64,000 nt of DNA from positions 1 through 64,000 of IMG/VR virus record IMGVR_UViG_3300046782_000129; one strand, 5' to 3'. Origin of the DNA: a virus. A model generated the notes under the pieces. It had not been told where the DNA came from, did not search any database, and worked only from the letters and a program-made list of their open reading frames with translations. Shown here piece after piece: positions 36,013-44,013 of the stretch. The first letter of the stretch is position 1; each line of letters opens with the position of its first letter. Both the position numbers and the translations under genes were made by a program.

Positions 36013-36935
36013 TGCCGTGCATTTGTCCGAGTGATCCCAAGCTGGAACTGGTGTACACCGTCATGGACTGCCCGGTGCATGGTGTGGGAGTGCGTGCCCC
36101 CGGAGGCGTGCCCGGACCACCCGGAGCACAAGGCCCTCCCGGACCTCAAGGTGAACCCGGACCTACTGGTCCAGCCGGTCCCGCAGGGCCAGCCGGTCCT
36201 ACTGGTCCTGAAGGTCCAGTCGGGGCGACCGGCCCCGAAGGTCCCAGAGGACAGCAAGGTCCTCCGGGAGAGTACGCCATCGGCCCTCCCGGAGAACAAG
36301 GCCCTCAGGGGGTACCGGGACCACAAGGCCCCAAAGGAGACCAAGGTGAACCCGGAGATGTTGGGCCTACTGGTAGTGCTGGACCTGTTGGCGATCACGG
36401 GGCTGATGGCCCACGCGGCGAAACAGGACCGCAAGGAAGCGATGGCCCGCAGGGACCACAAGGACCCCCCGGACCCCAAGGTCCCACTGGTATGACCGGA
36501 CCCGGTGGCAGCGGCCCAGCCGGTCCTCCCGGCCCGATGGGTCCCCAAGGCATGCCCGGACCCGTGGGAGCCACCGGACCCTCAGGACAGGGGCCAGCCG
36601 GTCCAGTGGGGCAGGCAGGCCCACCGGGACCTCCCGGACCCGCAGGCCCTCCCGGCGAACCGATGGGGTGTTCACGTGAGGAAGTGCAGGCGATGATCGA
36701 TGCGGCACTCGCCCCCATCTTGTCGGCGTTATCAGACGCCGTGATGTACGGCGGATCAGTGGCCCTGAAGTCGTCTGGAAGTCACGGACAGACTGGGGTT
36801 TTTGACCACGAGGGTAAGTATCTGTGCGCGGACAAGGGTGGACCCGAAAACAGTGGGGACCTGTTCAAATTGACAGGTCGGAACTACGTGGATGTCAACG
36901 AGTCGTGGACCATCGACCGAGGTAAGGACGAATAG
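36012..36935 (+). CDS. Collagen-like triple-helix protein
   Basis: A 307-residue protein. After a 27-residue N-terminus with three cysteines comes a Gly-X-Y repeat region from about residue 30 to 215 ([17 protein letters not shown]-type), with two short breaks. It ends in a helix ([20 protein letters not shown]) and a small beta-rich domain. Phage collagen-like proteins usually trimerise in fibres. This one lies within the replication operon, away from the tail genes, which is unusual. The cysteine-rich start could cross-link or bind metal. Confidence 0.85.
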   Translation: MPCICPSDPKLELVYTVMDCPVHGVGVRAPGGVPGPPGAQGPPGPQGEPGPTGPAGPAGPAGPTGPEGPVGATGPEGPRGQQGPPGEYAIGPPGEQGPQGVPGPQGPKGDQGEPGDVGPTGSAGPVGDHGADGPRGETGPQGSDGPQGPQGPPGPQGPTGMTGPGGSGPAGPPGPMGPQGMPGPVGATGPSGQGPAGPVGQAGPPGPPGPAGPPGEPMGCSREEVQAMIDAALAPILSALSDAVMYGGSVALKSSGSHGQTGVFDHEGKYLCADKGGPENSGDLFKLTGRNYVDVNESWTIDRGKDE

Positions 36936-36947
36936 GCAACTGATTGC
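36936..36947 (+). repeat. Dispersed palindrome, exact copy, upstream of a promoter
   Basis: GCAACTGATTGC just after the collagen-like stop; it ends 6 nt before the -35 of the next promoter. Confidence 0.85.
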
Positions 36948-36953
36948 AGGCAC

Positions 36954-36982
36954 TTGACAAACGGGGGACGGTGTGGCATACT
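36954..36982 (+). promoter_or_regulatory. Sigma70-like promoter
   Basis: TTGACA 36954-36959, 17-nt spacer, CATACT 36977-36982. It drives the gene at 37006. Confidence 0.8.
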
Positions 36983-37005
36983 GTTCCCCTCGCCAAGGAG
37001 TGGTC

Positions 37006-37443
37006 ATGTTCGAACGCACACGGTGTGATTGCACTGAATGTCAGAAATGCTGCCACACACAGCCCGGTCATCTGTTGCCCGGACAGATGGAGAAGATCGC
37101 GGAGCATCTGAACCAGCCCATCGCTGAAGTCAAGGAGATGTTCTGGGCGAGTCCCGGTGCCGTGGTCATGGACCAGCGGACGCAGATTCAGTTCCGCGTG
37201 GGCACCATCACCCCCAAATTTGATCGCCGCAAGAAGGCGTGCGTCTTCCTCACCGAGGAAGGGAAGTGCCGCATCCACGAGGTGGCCCCCTTCGGGTGTA
37301 GTTTTTTTGATGCTCACATGTCGAGCTTCGAAGCGCAGAAGCGGGCGCGTTGGGGATTGCAAGTCATCCTCAGCGATGGGGACTACAAGATGTTGCGGCA
37401 GACCCTGCCGTTTGCCGATCATTACAAACCACGTGGGTACTAA
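37006..37443 (+). CDS. YkgJ-type zinc/iron-chelating cysteine protein
   Basis: A 145-residue protein starting at ATG 37006 after CAAGGAG. It has the family's cysteine set: CDCTECQKCC near the N-terminus, then CVFLTEEGKCRIHEVAPFGC around residues 78-97, as in the YkgJ/Fe-S-oxidoreductase-like family. These proteins bind a metal or Fe-S cluster; their role in phages is not settled. It has its own promoter with an upstream palindrome. Confidence 0.8.
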   Translation: MFERTRCDCTECQKCCHTQPGHLLPGQMEKIAEHLNQPIAEVKEMFWASPGAVVMDQRTQIQFRVGTITPKFDRRKKACVFLTEEGKCRIHEVAPFGCSFFDAHMSSFEAQKRARWGLQVILSDGDYKMLRQTLPFADHYKPRGY

Positions 37444-37843
37444 GTGGTCTGGAAAACGACATGGCCGGTATGTGGCTGTGAGTAGTGACCGCCACAATGA
37501 ACACCGAGAAGTTGCTGAGAAGGCAGTAGGGAAACCTTTGCCTCTTGGGGTTGAAATTCACCACGTCGATGGTAATGGAAGAAATAATGAAAATCGAAAT
37601 TTGGTGATTTGTCAGGATCACGCTTACCACTACTTGCTGGAGGCCCGAGCGAAGGTTGTGAAGAGGGGTGGAAATCCAGACACGCAACGATGGTGCAGTT
37701 TTTGTAAAGCTCTTAGACCGTTGGAACTATTTTACGTGCGTAAAAGCGGCAGAAACACTGGCCAATGCACTTCAACCTGTAGGCTGTGCCGTCCCGCCAG
37801 ATACAAGAAGTATGGCGAGTACGAGCGCAAGACGGAAGATTGA
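37433..37843 (+). CDS. HNH endonuclease with C-terminal zinc ribbon
   Basis: A 136-residue protein. The core has EIHHVDGNGRNNENRNLVIC-type HNH sequence (residues about 45-65) and H-x3-H. The C-terminal CSFC...C...C adds a zinc ribbon. The start is uncertain: GTG 37433 overlaps the previous gene, GTG 37472 is an alternative. The DNA is clearly A/T-richer than the flanking genes, as expected for a recently gained homing-type endonuclease. Confidence 0.8.
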   Translation: MGTKWSGKRHGRYVAVSSDRHNEHREVAEKAVGKPLPLGVEIHHVDGNGRNNENRNLVICQDHAYHYLLEARAKVVKRGGNPDTQRWCSFCKALRPLELFYVRKSGRNTGQCTSTCRLCRPARYKKYGEYERKTED

Positions 37844-38178
37844 TGCTGAAGTGGAAACCGTCCAAAATTGAAAAGCAGTTTTGGGCGTTTCATTACGCTA
37901 ATCCACAGGTGTACGAGAAATTGAGAGAATTAGCGTTCCAAGTAAAAAACAGTGGACAACGACGGTTTGGTATTCGTTGTTTGTGGGAACGTCTTCGATG
38001 GTGGAGGATGTTGGAGACGGGTGGAAAAGATTTCAAGTTGAATGACCACTACCATTCCCACTACGCCAGACTGTTAATGAGTAATGAACCTACACTTCAT
38101 GGTCTATTCGAATTGCGTAGTTTGAAGTGGAGTAAGAGTCTTCGTGCTGATTTTACAAAAATCTCTCGTTTTGGTTGA
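37843..38178 (+). CDS. Phage-conserved protein of unknown function
   Basis: A 111-residue protein whose ATG overlaps the HNH stop (TGATG). The pattern FHYANPQVYEKLRELAF, RFGIRCLWERLRWW, FKLNDHYHSHYARLLM and LHGLFELR is a widespread phage family I recognise by its motif order; it has no assigned function. Its A/T-rich composition matches the HNH gene, suggesting they came together. Confidence 0.7.
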   Translation: MLKWKPSKIEKQFWAFHYANPQVYEKLRELAFQVKNSGQRRFGIRCLWERLRWWRMLETGGKDFKLNDHYHSHYARLLMSNEPTLHGLFELRSLKWSKSLRADFTKISRFG

Positions 38179-38185
38179 CCGAGCC

Positions 38186-38740
38186 ATGGCCTATGCCATG
38201 GCATTTCCCCAGAACAAGGCGTCCCACCTATGGACCGCACAGGAGCAGGGCCGAGACGTGCTCTATGGCCGGTGGCTGTTGGGCAATGACTACCGCAACA
38301 AGACCGAGTACTACGGAGCCTACCCACCGGGGTATCTGAAGCGAGTCATGGCGTTGTTTCCGGATGCCCATCAGGTGCTGCACATGTTCTCTGGGAGTCT
38401 CCCACCGGGCGACTACACCCGAGTGGATCTAGTGCAGCCCGCCGAGTACCAATGTTCGGTCTATGACTTTCCACAGGTGATTACAGACAAGTTCTTTTTG
38501 GTGCTGGCAGACCCGCCCTACACGGCTGAGGATGCCAAGCGATACACCACGCCGATGATCAGTCGGCACCGAGCGTTGGCGGCGTTGGCGGCATGCACGC
38601 AGCCCGGAGGGTTTCTCGTGTGGTTGGACACGTGTTGGCCCATGCATTCGAAAGAGCAGTGGCTGACGGTCGGTCGTATCACCATCACTCGTTCGACCAA
38701 CCATCGAACTCGTGACGTGACCATTTTTCAACGGAGATAA
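38186..38740 (+). CDS. DNA N6-adenine-methyltransferase-like protein
   Basis: A 184-residue protein from ATG 38186. It carries an FSGS segment near residue 70 in the place of motif I and FLVLADPPYTAEDAKRY near residue 110 with the catalytic DPPY tetrad of amino-methyltransferases. The sequence is short and the SAM-binding glycine motif is degenerate, so activity is not certain. If active, it would methylate adenine (or cytosine) in phage DNA, perhaps against host restriction. Confidence 0.65.
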   Translation: MAYAMAFPQNKASHLWTAQEQGRDVLYGRWLLGNDYRNKTEYYGAYPPGYLKRVMALFPDAHQVLHMFSGSLPPGDYTRVDLVQPAEYQCSVYDFPQVITDKFFLVLADPPYTAEDAKRYTTPMISRHRALAALAACTQPGGFLVWLDTCWPMHSKEQWLTVGRITITRSTNHRTRDVTIFQRR

Positions 38741-38741
38741 C

Positions 38742-39227
38742 GTGGCTCTCAAACTGAAGAAACCCCTACTGGAAGTCTCAGCGGTGATCGAACCGGTGGT
38801 GATCCCCGACAAGGTACTGGTGCAGCAGCCGGTCGAGTCCGAGACCGAGGCCCTGACGTCCGAGTACATCGAGTTGTATCGGAAGTACGACTACTTCGAA
38901 GTCAAGGCCATGATCAAACGGATGGACGAAATCCGCAAGCAGTTGCTGGCCATCGCCAACGAGACGATGGACGAGAAGAAGCCCGCCATCTTTACCAGTC
39001 CTCAAGGCGAAGTGGAGTTCTCGATCCGCAACAAGGTGGCCGAGGTCCCAGAGCCGTTGACGTTGGTCAAGGATTTGCTTGAGAAGTTTGGTCCCGAGGT
39101 GACGGCAAGTGTGGTGGACATCGCCATCACGCCTCTGCGACAATTGCTCAGCGAATTTGAATTGCAAAAGTACCTCGTGGACGTACCGGGAGGTCGGACA
39201 ATCAAGTCCGTACGCCCGGTGGGGTAA
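38742..39227 (+). CDS. Unidentified helical protein in replication module
   Basis: A 161-residue protein starting at GTG 38742. It has a long helix around residues 40-80 (YIELYRKYDYFEVKAMIKRM) and a beta/helix C-terminal part. It is about the size of small phage recombination or nuclease-inhibitor proteins, but no motif allows a call. Confidence 0.5.
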   Translation: MALKLKKPLLEVSAVIEPVVIPDKVLVQQPVESETEALTSEYIELYRKYDYFEVKAMIKRMDEIRKQLLAIANETMDEKKPAIFTSPQGEVEFSIRNKVAEVPEPLTLVKDLLEKFGPEVTASVVDIAITPLRQLLSEFELQKYLVDVPGGRTIKSVRPVG

Positions 39228-39245
39228 AACCAAGGGAGACTGCAC

Positions 39246-39389
39246 ATGCTTCACCTCCTCCTGCTTGTGTTCGCGCTCGTGTTCTTCATTCTCGCTACGC
39301 TGCCCATGACTGCGCCGTATCACCCACGGCTGGTCGCAGCGGGATTGGCGTGTCTTACCGCGTCCATGATTCAGTGGCCGGTGTCTTAG
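39246..39389 (+). CDS. Small membrane protein, two hydrophobic segments
   Basis: A 47-residue protein from ATG 39246 (AGGGAGA upstream). Residues 2-20 and 28-44 are hydrophobic, joined by a short TAPYHPR loop, so both ends would be on the same side. Function unknown; it is too short for most holins. Confidence 0.6.
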   Translation: MLHLLLLVFALVFFILATLPMTAPYHPRLVAAGLACLTASMIQWPVS

Positions 39390-39412
39390 AAGCCGGGTAG
39401 TAGGAGAGTACC

Positions 39413-39652
39413 GTGGCGCAAGAGCCAGAGGCTCAGGTATGCGGGTGGACACTTTACATGCGTCCACCCGACTACCCTGATCACTTTGTGGTGCTTCAGT
39501 GGTGGGTGACCGCTGAAGGAGGACTCCGGACCAGAAGTACGGCGGTGGTCTGTAACACCTTGGAAGAAGCACGGGCACAGGTGCCCCCCGGCACCATCTG
39601 CATGCCGCGTGATGAAGATGACGATCCCACCGTGATAGAAACGTGGATATGA
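39413..39652 (+). CDS. Small unidentified protein
   Basis: A 79-residue protein starting at GTG 39413. It overlaps the primase gene by 10 bp. It has a strand-rich core (CGWTLYMRPPDYPDHFVVLQWW in two pieces) and an acidic end. No motif recognised. Confidence 0.5.
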   Translation: MAQEPEAQVCGWTLYMRPPDYPDHFVVLQWWVTAEGGLRTRSTAVVCNTLEEARAQVPPGTICMPRDEDDDPTVIETWI

Positions 39653-40599
39653 ACGAAGCACAGGGTGTGGCTTTTCTGGAAGCGTTGCGGTGCAAGAACA
39701 TCAGAGTCAAAGAGAACGGCTGGATCGAAGCCGGTTGTCCGCTGGCCCGGTGGCTTCATAAACACCATGTCGATGCGACCCCGAGCTTCGGTCTGAACGT
39801 CAGGCCGGGAGAGCGGAGCTACTTCTTGTGCTTTGCGTGTCGGCAAGGAAGTGCCGAAGAACTGCTGCACACCTTGGAGATGTACACACACGTCTCTCAG
39901 GACTACGACTTCGCGCAGTGCCACAAGCTCTTGTCAGACGAAGAGTATGTCGTACCGCTCCCGGCCTACGGAGAGTTCCCGAGACCACAACAGGTCTTTA
40001 GTGAGTGGCCCGCCTATTGGCTGGAGAGTTTCAAACCCGCCGAGTGGGTGGCAGAGTCGGCGGTGTATCTCGCAGCCCGAGGCGTACCGCTGTCCATCGT
40101 CCAGCAGTTCCATCTTCGGTTTGACCACAAGCGGCAGATGATTGTCGTCCCCTACTGGGATGTGTTCGGACGGTTCGCTGGAGCCAGAGGCCGGTCGATC
40201 TTGGAAACCCCGCCCCAGAAGCACCATGACTATAGTTTCCAAGGCGTGAACAACGCCCGACTGGTCTGGCTCAATGAACCGGTGTTGAACCAGACCGGTC
40301 CGGTCGTGGTGGTGGAAGGCCAGTTCGATGTGATGCGAACGGCCCAAGCCTACCAGAAGACGGTGGGCAATCTCACGGCTAAGCCCACCCTAGAGAAGAT
40401 GAAGAAGCTGGGGGACTGTGAGACGGTGATTCAGATTCCGGATCGAGACGAGGCCGGGGAGCAGAGCATCGGGAAATATGCAAGGTTTTGTAAGGAACTA
40501 GGGCTGAAACACAAGGTCGTCTGGTTGGACGAGGGAGTGAAGGATCCGGCAGAGTGCGCGGTGGCGTACCTGAAGGACAAAATCTACGAGCAAATGTAG
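39643..40599 (+). CDS. DNA primase (CHC2-like zinc finger and TOPRIM)
   Basis: A 318-residue protein (GTG 39643, or ATG 39649). An N-terminal zinc-binding segment spans about residues 32-67 (C-P-L, H, then CFAC). The TOPRIM core follows with VVVVEGQFDVMR near residue 221 and QIPDRDEAGEQS near 266. These are the metal-binding acidic motifs of bacterial-type primases. It would lay RNA primers for the DnaB-type helicase complex. No helicase domain is fused. Confidence 0.85.
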   Translation: MDMNEAQGVAFLEALRCKNIRVKENGWIEAGCPLARWLHKHHVDATPSFGLNVRPGERSYFLCFACRQGSAEELLHTLEMYTHVSQDYDFAQCHKLLSDEEYVVPLPAYGEFPRPQQVFSEWPAYWLESFKPAEWVAESAVYLAARGVPLSIVQQFHLRFDHKRQMIVVPYWDVFGRFAGARGRSILETPPQKHHDYSFQGVNNARLVWLNEPVLNQTGPVVVVEGQFDVMRTAQAYQKTVGNLTAKPTLEKMKKLGDCETVIQIPDRDEAGEQSIGKYARFCKELGLKHKVVWLDEGVKDPAECAVAYLKDKIYEQM

Positions 40600-40601
40600 C
40601 T

Positions 40602-40613
40602 GCAATCCGTTGC
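40602..40613 (+). repeat. Dispersed palindrome, one spacer mismatch, upstream of a promoter
   Basis: GCAATCCGTTGC, flanked by T and A, so the TGCAA/TTGCA arms are perfect. It ends 2 nt before the -35 at 40616. Confidence 0.75.
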
Positions 40614-40615
40614 AC

Positions 40616-40645
40616 TTGACAAACCCACACACAATGTAGTAGGAT
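40616..40645 (+). promoter_or_regulatory. Sigma70-like promoter
   Basis: TTGACA 40616-40621, 18-nt spacer, TAGGAT 40640-40645. It drives the gene at 40684. Confidence 0.75.
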
Positions 40646-40683
40646 GGCAAGATGGTCGTGTTACGACCGGAGCGAGGTGACAT

Positions 40684-41463
40684 TTGGCGTTTACCTTCTT
40701 GAAAACAGGCGCAGAAAGCGCAAAGATGGCTCAGAAAGCAGCCTTAGAAGCGGAGCAGCGTCGGTCTGAACAAGGCAAGATGTTTCGGTTCTGGTTGAAG
40801 GAAAAAGAGGAAGCCCGCATCACGTTCGTGGACGGAGACTTGGGTCCGGATGGGTTCTTGGTGCCGCCCCGGTATTGGGAGCACAACCTGTTCCATGACG
40901 GGACGTGGAACAACTTCTACGTGTGTCCCGAGCGGACCAACCCCGAGTCCAATGACAAGTGTCCGATCTGTGAAGCGGGAGAGAACCGAGCCTCCTTGGT
41001 GGCCCTGTTCACCATCATCGATCATCGGTCCATCCAGAGCAAGGACAAGACCAAGACGTACAAGGACACGAAGAAGCTGCTGGTCGCCAAGTCGCAGACG
41101 TTCGAACTGCTGAACAACCGAGCGATCAAGCGGGGCGGGTTGACCTGCTGCACCTTCGATGCTCAGCGAATCGGGGACAAGTCGGCGTCAGTCGGCAGTC
41201 AGTTCGACTTCGTGGAGAAGCACGACCTCAAGGAACTCCAGAAGCTGTACATGATCGAGAAGATCGACCCGAAGACCAACCTGAAGATCAAGATGACCAA
41301 CTTCACTCCTGCCGAATACGAGAAGGAAATTACCTTTCGGACGGGGGAACAGTTGCGGATGCTGTTGAAGGGAAAGATTTCTGACGGCGGCGGCGGGGAC
41401 GATAATCCCCCTTTTGAGAAGGCTGGGTCCACGGGGGCAGTGGACTACAGCAAGGAACTGTAG
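40684..41463 (+). CDS. ssDNA-binding-protein-like (gp32 type, zinc site)
   Basis: A 259-residue protein starting at TTG 40684 after GAGGTGA. The central part resembles gp32-type single-strand binding proteins: an FRFWLKEKEEARITFVDG strand, then YVCPERTN-x-DKCPICEAG with cysteines that could hold zinc, then KKLLVAK and aromatic residues. It ends in a glycine/aspartate tail. It has its own promoter and lies beside primase and helicases. Function inferred from pattern, not proven. Confidence 0.6.
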   Translation: MAFTFLKTGAESAKMAQKAALEAEQRRSEQGKMFRFWLKEKEEARITFVDGDLGPDGFLVPPRYWEHNLFHDGTWNNFYVCPERTNPESNDKCPICEAGENRASLVALFTIIDHRSIQSKDKTKTYKDTKKLLVAKSQTFELLNNRAIKRGGLTCCTFDAQRIGDKSASVGSQFDFVEKHDLKELQKLYMIEKIDPKTNLKIKMTNFTPAEYEKEITFRTGEQLRMLLKGKISDGGGGDDNPPFEKAGSTGAVDYSKEL

Positions 41464-41471
41464 GCCCGTCG

Positions 41472-41477
41472 TATAAT
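41472..41477 (+). promoter_or_regulatory. Isolated TATAAT -10 element
   Basis: A perfect TATAAT in the gap before the SF2 helicase gene, without a recognisable -35 at usual spacing. It may need an activator. Confidence 0.35.
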
Positions 41478-41587
41478 GTTCGTCGGGGGGCGTGCTGGGT
41501 GGAAGTGTGGTCATTGCACCTTGTCCCTGCCCGTGGCTGCATGGTTCTGGTGCGCCTCCCTAATTTTGACCGATGGAGCGGTGAAGC

Positions 41588-42931
41588 ATGGGATTTGTAG
41601 TAGAAGTAGTGCCGATCTTAACGGGGGCGATGTCAGCCTTGCCCTACTCGGAGGGGCTGGAACATCTGTACACGTTTCAATCGGCGTTTGACGAGACGGT
41701 ACGCGGAGCCGTCAAGCAGGGCAACACGTTGTTGGTGCCACGGGAGAGCGTGCCGTACGCGCTACCGAAGAATGACTATCGAACGCTGAGTCCTTCCAAG
41801 CCGGTGAAGGTCACGTTCATCCCTCGCAATGAGGAACAGCAGAAGCTGAGCGTCAAATCGTTGAACCTGTTGTATCAGGGACACAGCCATTTGTTCGAAG
41901 CCCCTACGGGGTGGGGCAAGACGGTGGTGGGAGGTGTCATCGCGGCGTCGTTCGGTCAGCCCACGCTGATTGTCGTGACCAAGGAAGACCTGATGCACCA
42001 GTGGCGCGATTCGCTGACACAGGTGCTGGGAATTTCCCCGTCGCTGATCGGCCACATTCAACAGGACGTGTGTGACTGGAAGGGCAAGCAGTTCGTTCTA
42101 GGCATGGTGCAGAGTCTGATCATCGAGGACAAGTACCCATCGGAGATGTATCGAAACTTCGGGCTGTTGGTGTTGGACGAAGTACACCAGATGGCGGCAG
42201 AGTGCTTCGTCCGGTCGTGCCAGTTGTTCACGGCCAAGCTGAGACTCGGCTTCAGTGCGACCCCCATGAGGAAAGACGGCAAGACCAAGCTCCTGCACTG
42301 GCACATTGGTCAGACGCTGGTGAAGGGCACCATTCTGAATTCTAAACCCAAGGTGCTGATTAGGCAGACGGGCTGGAAGATTCCGTACCACAGCAAGCTG
42401 ATCGGCCACAATTGGCAGCAGGTCCCGATCCCTCACTCGCCCGGTCGCATGATGACGGTGAACAAGGCCATCGCGGCGTCGGAAGGCCGGAACCTAGAGA
42501 TTGTAAATTTTGTCGTCCAGAGCTACAAATCTGACCGTATCACCTTGGTGATGTCCGACTTACGGGAGGCCCATCTGAATCGGCTGTTTCAGATGTTGAC
42601 AAATGAGGGCATTCCGGGTAATGATATTGGATACTATCTTGGCGGCATGTCCAAGATCGAACTGTCGCACACAAAGCAGCGACGAGTGGTCCTTGGGACC
42701 TACAAAATGTGTGCGACGGGTACAGACGTACCGAGGTGGGATACGCTGGTGATGGCGACCCCCCGAGCGGACGTGAAGCAGGCGATAGGCCGAGTGCTCA
42801 GAGCAGCCGAGGGCAAAAAACAGCCGGTGATTCTCGACCTCGTGGATTACAACGCCATCTTTCAGGGATTCCACATGGCACGTCTCAAGACGTACTACGC
42901 CATCGGGGCGGAAGTCGTCAAGGTGCAATGA
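41588..42931 (+). CDS. SF2 DEAD/DEAH-type helicase (UvsW-like)
   Basis: A 447-residue protein. Motif I is APTGWGKT near residue 105, motif II DEVH near 197, motif III SATP near 222, and motif VI QAIGRVLRA near 398. The N-terminal 80 residues are specific to this protein. The arrangement fits phage recombination helicases such as UvsW, which process branched DNA with RecA/UvsX. The 124-bp gap before it holds a TATAAT box. Confidence 0.85.
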   Translation: MGFVVEVVPILTGAMSALPYSEGLEHLYTFQSAFDETVRGAVKQGNTLLVPRESVPYALPKNDYRTLSPSKPVKVTFIPRNEEQQKLSVKSLNLLYQGHSHLFEAPTGWGKTVVGGVIAASFGQPTLIVVTKEDLMHQWRDSLTQVLGISPSLIGHIQQDVCDWKGKQFVLGMVQSLIIEDKYPSEMYRNFGLLVLDEVHQMAAECFVRSCQLFTAKLRLGFSATPMRKDGKTKLLHWHIGQTLVKGTILNSKPKVLIRQTGWKIPYHSKLIGHNWQQVPIPHSPGRMMTVNKAIAASEGRNLEIVNFVVQSYKSDRITLVMSDLREAHLNRLFQMLTNEGIPGNDIGYYLGGMSKIELSHTKQRRVVLGTYKMCATGTDVPRWDTLVMATPRADVKQAIGRVLRAAEGKKQPVILDLVDYNAIFQGFHMARLKTYYAIGAEVVKVQ

Positions 42932-42942
42932 TGGAGACGAAC

Positions 42943-43395
42943 ATGGCGTTGATTATGAAAACGCAGGAGCCGGTGACCTCTGGACCGGCCAAAGGATTCA
43001 GTTGGGATGCGTGGTATGCCAAGAACAAGTCCCGGCTGTCCGAGAAGCGTGCGAGGCGATACCGTGAAGACACCGCCTATCGTGAGGCCGCGTTGGAGCG
43101 AAGCCGCAAGCAGCGTGAGACGAAGAAAGTCACCGTGAAGGATGACAACTGGGTGTCCTTCAACGATGCCGCTGTTGGTCTCGGCATCACGGTCTGGGTG
43201 CTTCGTGAGTGGCGGCGGAAGGACTACTTCCCCGAGCCAGCACGGCGACAGGGACGGCTGTGGTTTACTCCACCGCAGGTCCAATTGCTGCAACGATTGC
43301 ACGAGTTCTTCGTGGCGCACGGGGTGCGTGTGACGGAGGCCAATCGTCAGGCCCTTGAGGAAGTGGTTAGTTTGATTTATGCGAATTGGAGCTAA
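42943..43395 (+). CDS. MerR/excisionase-like DNA-binding protein
   Basis: A 150-residue protein (ATG 42943 follows GGAGACG; ATG 42928/42931 are alternatives). The N-terminus WYAKNKSRLSEKRARRYREDTAYRE is a basic helical unit seen in phage proteins. Residues about 75-125 form a winged helix-turn-helix (SFNDAAVGLGITVWVLREWRR, then GRLWFTPPQVQLL). It could bind a specific DNA site; it is one candidate for a regulator of this phage's promoters. Confidence 0.6.
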   Translation: MALIMKTQEPVTSGPAKGFSWDAWYAKNKSRLSEKRARRYREDTAYREAALERSRKQRETKKVTVKDDNWVSFNDAAVGLGITVWVLREWRRKDYFPEPARRQGRLWFTPPQVQLLQRLHEFFVAHGVRVTEANRQALEEVVSLIYANWS

Positions 43396-43398
43396 CGT

Positions 43399-43749
43399 GT
43401 GCCGTTGAAGATGAAAAAGGGGATTCTCCCGAAGGGACCGGACTACCACAAGCACCTGATGTCCAAGCCGATCACGGGGATGGAGTCATCGTCCAAGTCG
43501 GTGTCTGGAGAGAAGGTGGCCGAGTCCACGGGAGAAACCCAGACGCTCCACCCCGGCGTCTTCACCAACGGCATGTCCATTACGGTTGAGGGCGGTCGCG
43601 TGTTGAATCTCGGCAACTACGAGACCGCCCGCGTTGGCGTCACGATCACGGTGCCCTGCGACAAAGACACGTTGAATGAGGCGTACATCTTCGCCACCGG
43701 ATGGGTGTCTTCGAAGATCGAAGAAGCGGTCAAACTTGCTAAGGAGTAG
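43399..43749 (+). CDS. Phage-conserved small protein
   Basis: A 116-residue protein from GTG 43399. Its C-terminal 65 residues (ITVEGGRVLNLGNYETARVGVTITVPC, read in pieces) recall small phage proteins of unknown function that carry one beta-sandwich-like unit. The N-terminal half is basic and disordered. It ends 2 bp before the next gene. Confidence 0.5.
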   Translation: MPLKMKKGILPKGPDYHKHLMSKPITGMESSSKSVSGEKVAESTGETQTLHPGVFTNGMSITVEGGRVLNLGNYETARVGVTITVPCDKDTLNEAYIFATGWVSSKIEEAVKLAKE

Positions 43750-43751
43750 CC

Positions 43752-43952
43752 ATGTATGAGCCGGTTGAACCGTTGCTGGTGAACAAAGAAAACGCGGCCA
43801 AGATGTTGGGCGTGGGCCAAGTGGCCCTGAACCGTCTGATTCGAACCGGTGAACTGTCGGTCATCGACTTGGGCCGCAGGTCGCCACGTCTTTCGGTCGA
43901 GGAAATCAAAAGTCTCATTGCCCGTCGCATGAAGTTGACCGCAGCAGAATAG
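43752..43952 (+). CDS. Excisionase-like helix-turn-helix protein
   Basis: A 66-residue protein with a complete small helix-turn-helix of the DNA-binding domain 17 / excisionase type: LLVNKENAAKMLGVGQVALN, then RTGELSVIDLGRRSPRLSVEEI. Despite the family name, no integrase was seen, so a promoter regulator is more likely. It directly precedes the RecA promoter. Confidence 0.7.
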   Translation: MYEPVEPLLVNKENAAKMLGVGQVALNRLIRTGELSVIDLGRRSPRLSVEEIKSLIARRMKLTAAE

Positions 43953-43954
43953 AC

Positions 43955-43983
43955 TTGACAAATAGGTCTGGTTCTGCCAGACT
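43955..43983 (+). promoter_or_regulatory. Sigma70-like promoter for recA-like gene
   Basis: TTGACA 43955-43960, 17-nt spacer, CAGACT 43978-43983, right after the helix-turn-helix gene. Confidence 0.75.
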
Positions 43984-44013
43984 GCGGGTCGTCATCCCAC
44001 GCAAGGAGTGCCT

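Noticed and set aside
28894-38946. GCAAGCAATTGC (28894) and GCAAGCAGTTGC (38935)
   Set aside because: Both have a G at a Y position and simply encode a K-Q-L stretch; not counted as network sites.
41476-41691. Small gene starting at ATG 41476
   Set aside because: It sits just behind the TATAAT box, lacks a ribosome site and mostly overlaps the SF2 helicase in another frame.
43752-43952. Evidence of lysogeny from the excisionase-like protein
   Set aside because: No integrase, attachment site or repressor cassette was recognised; small helix-turn-helix proteins of this type also occur in lytic phages.
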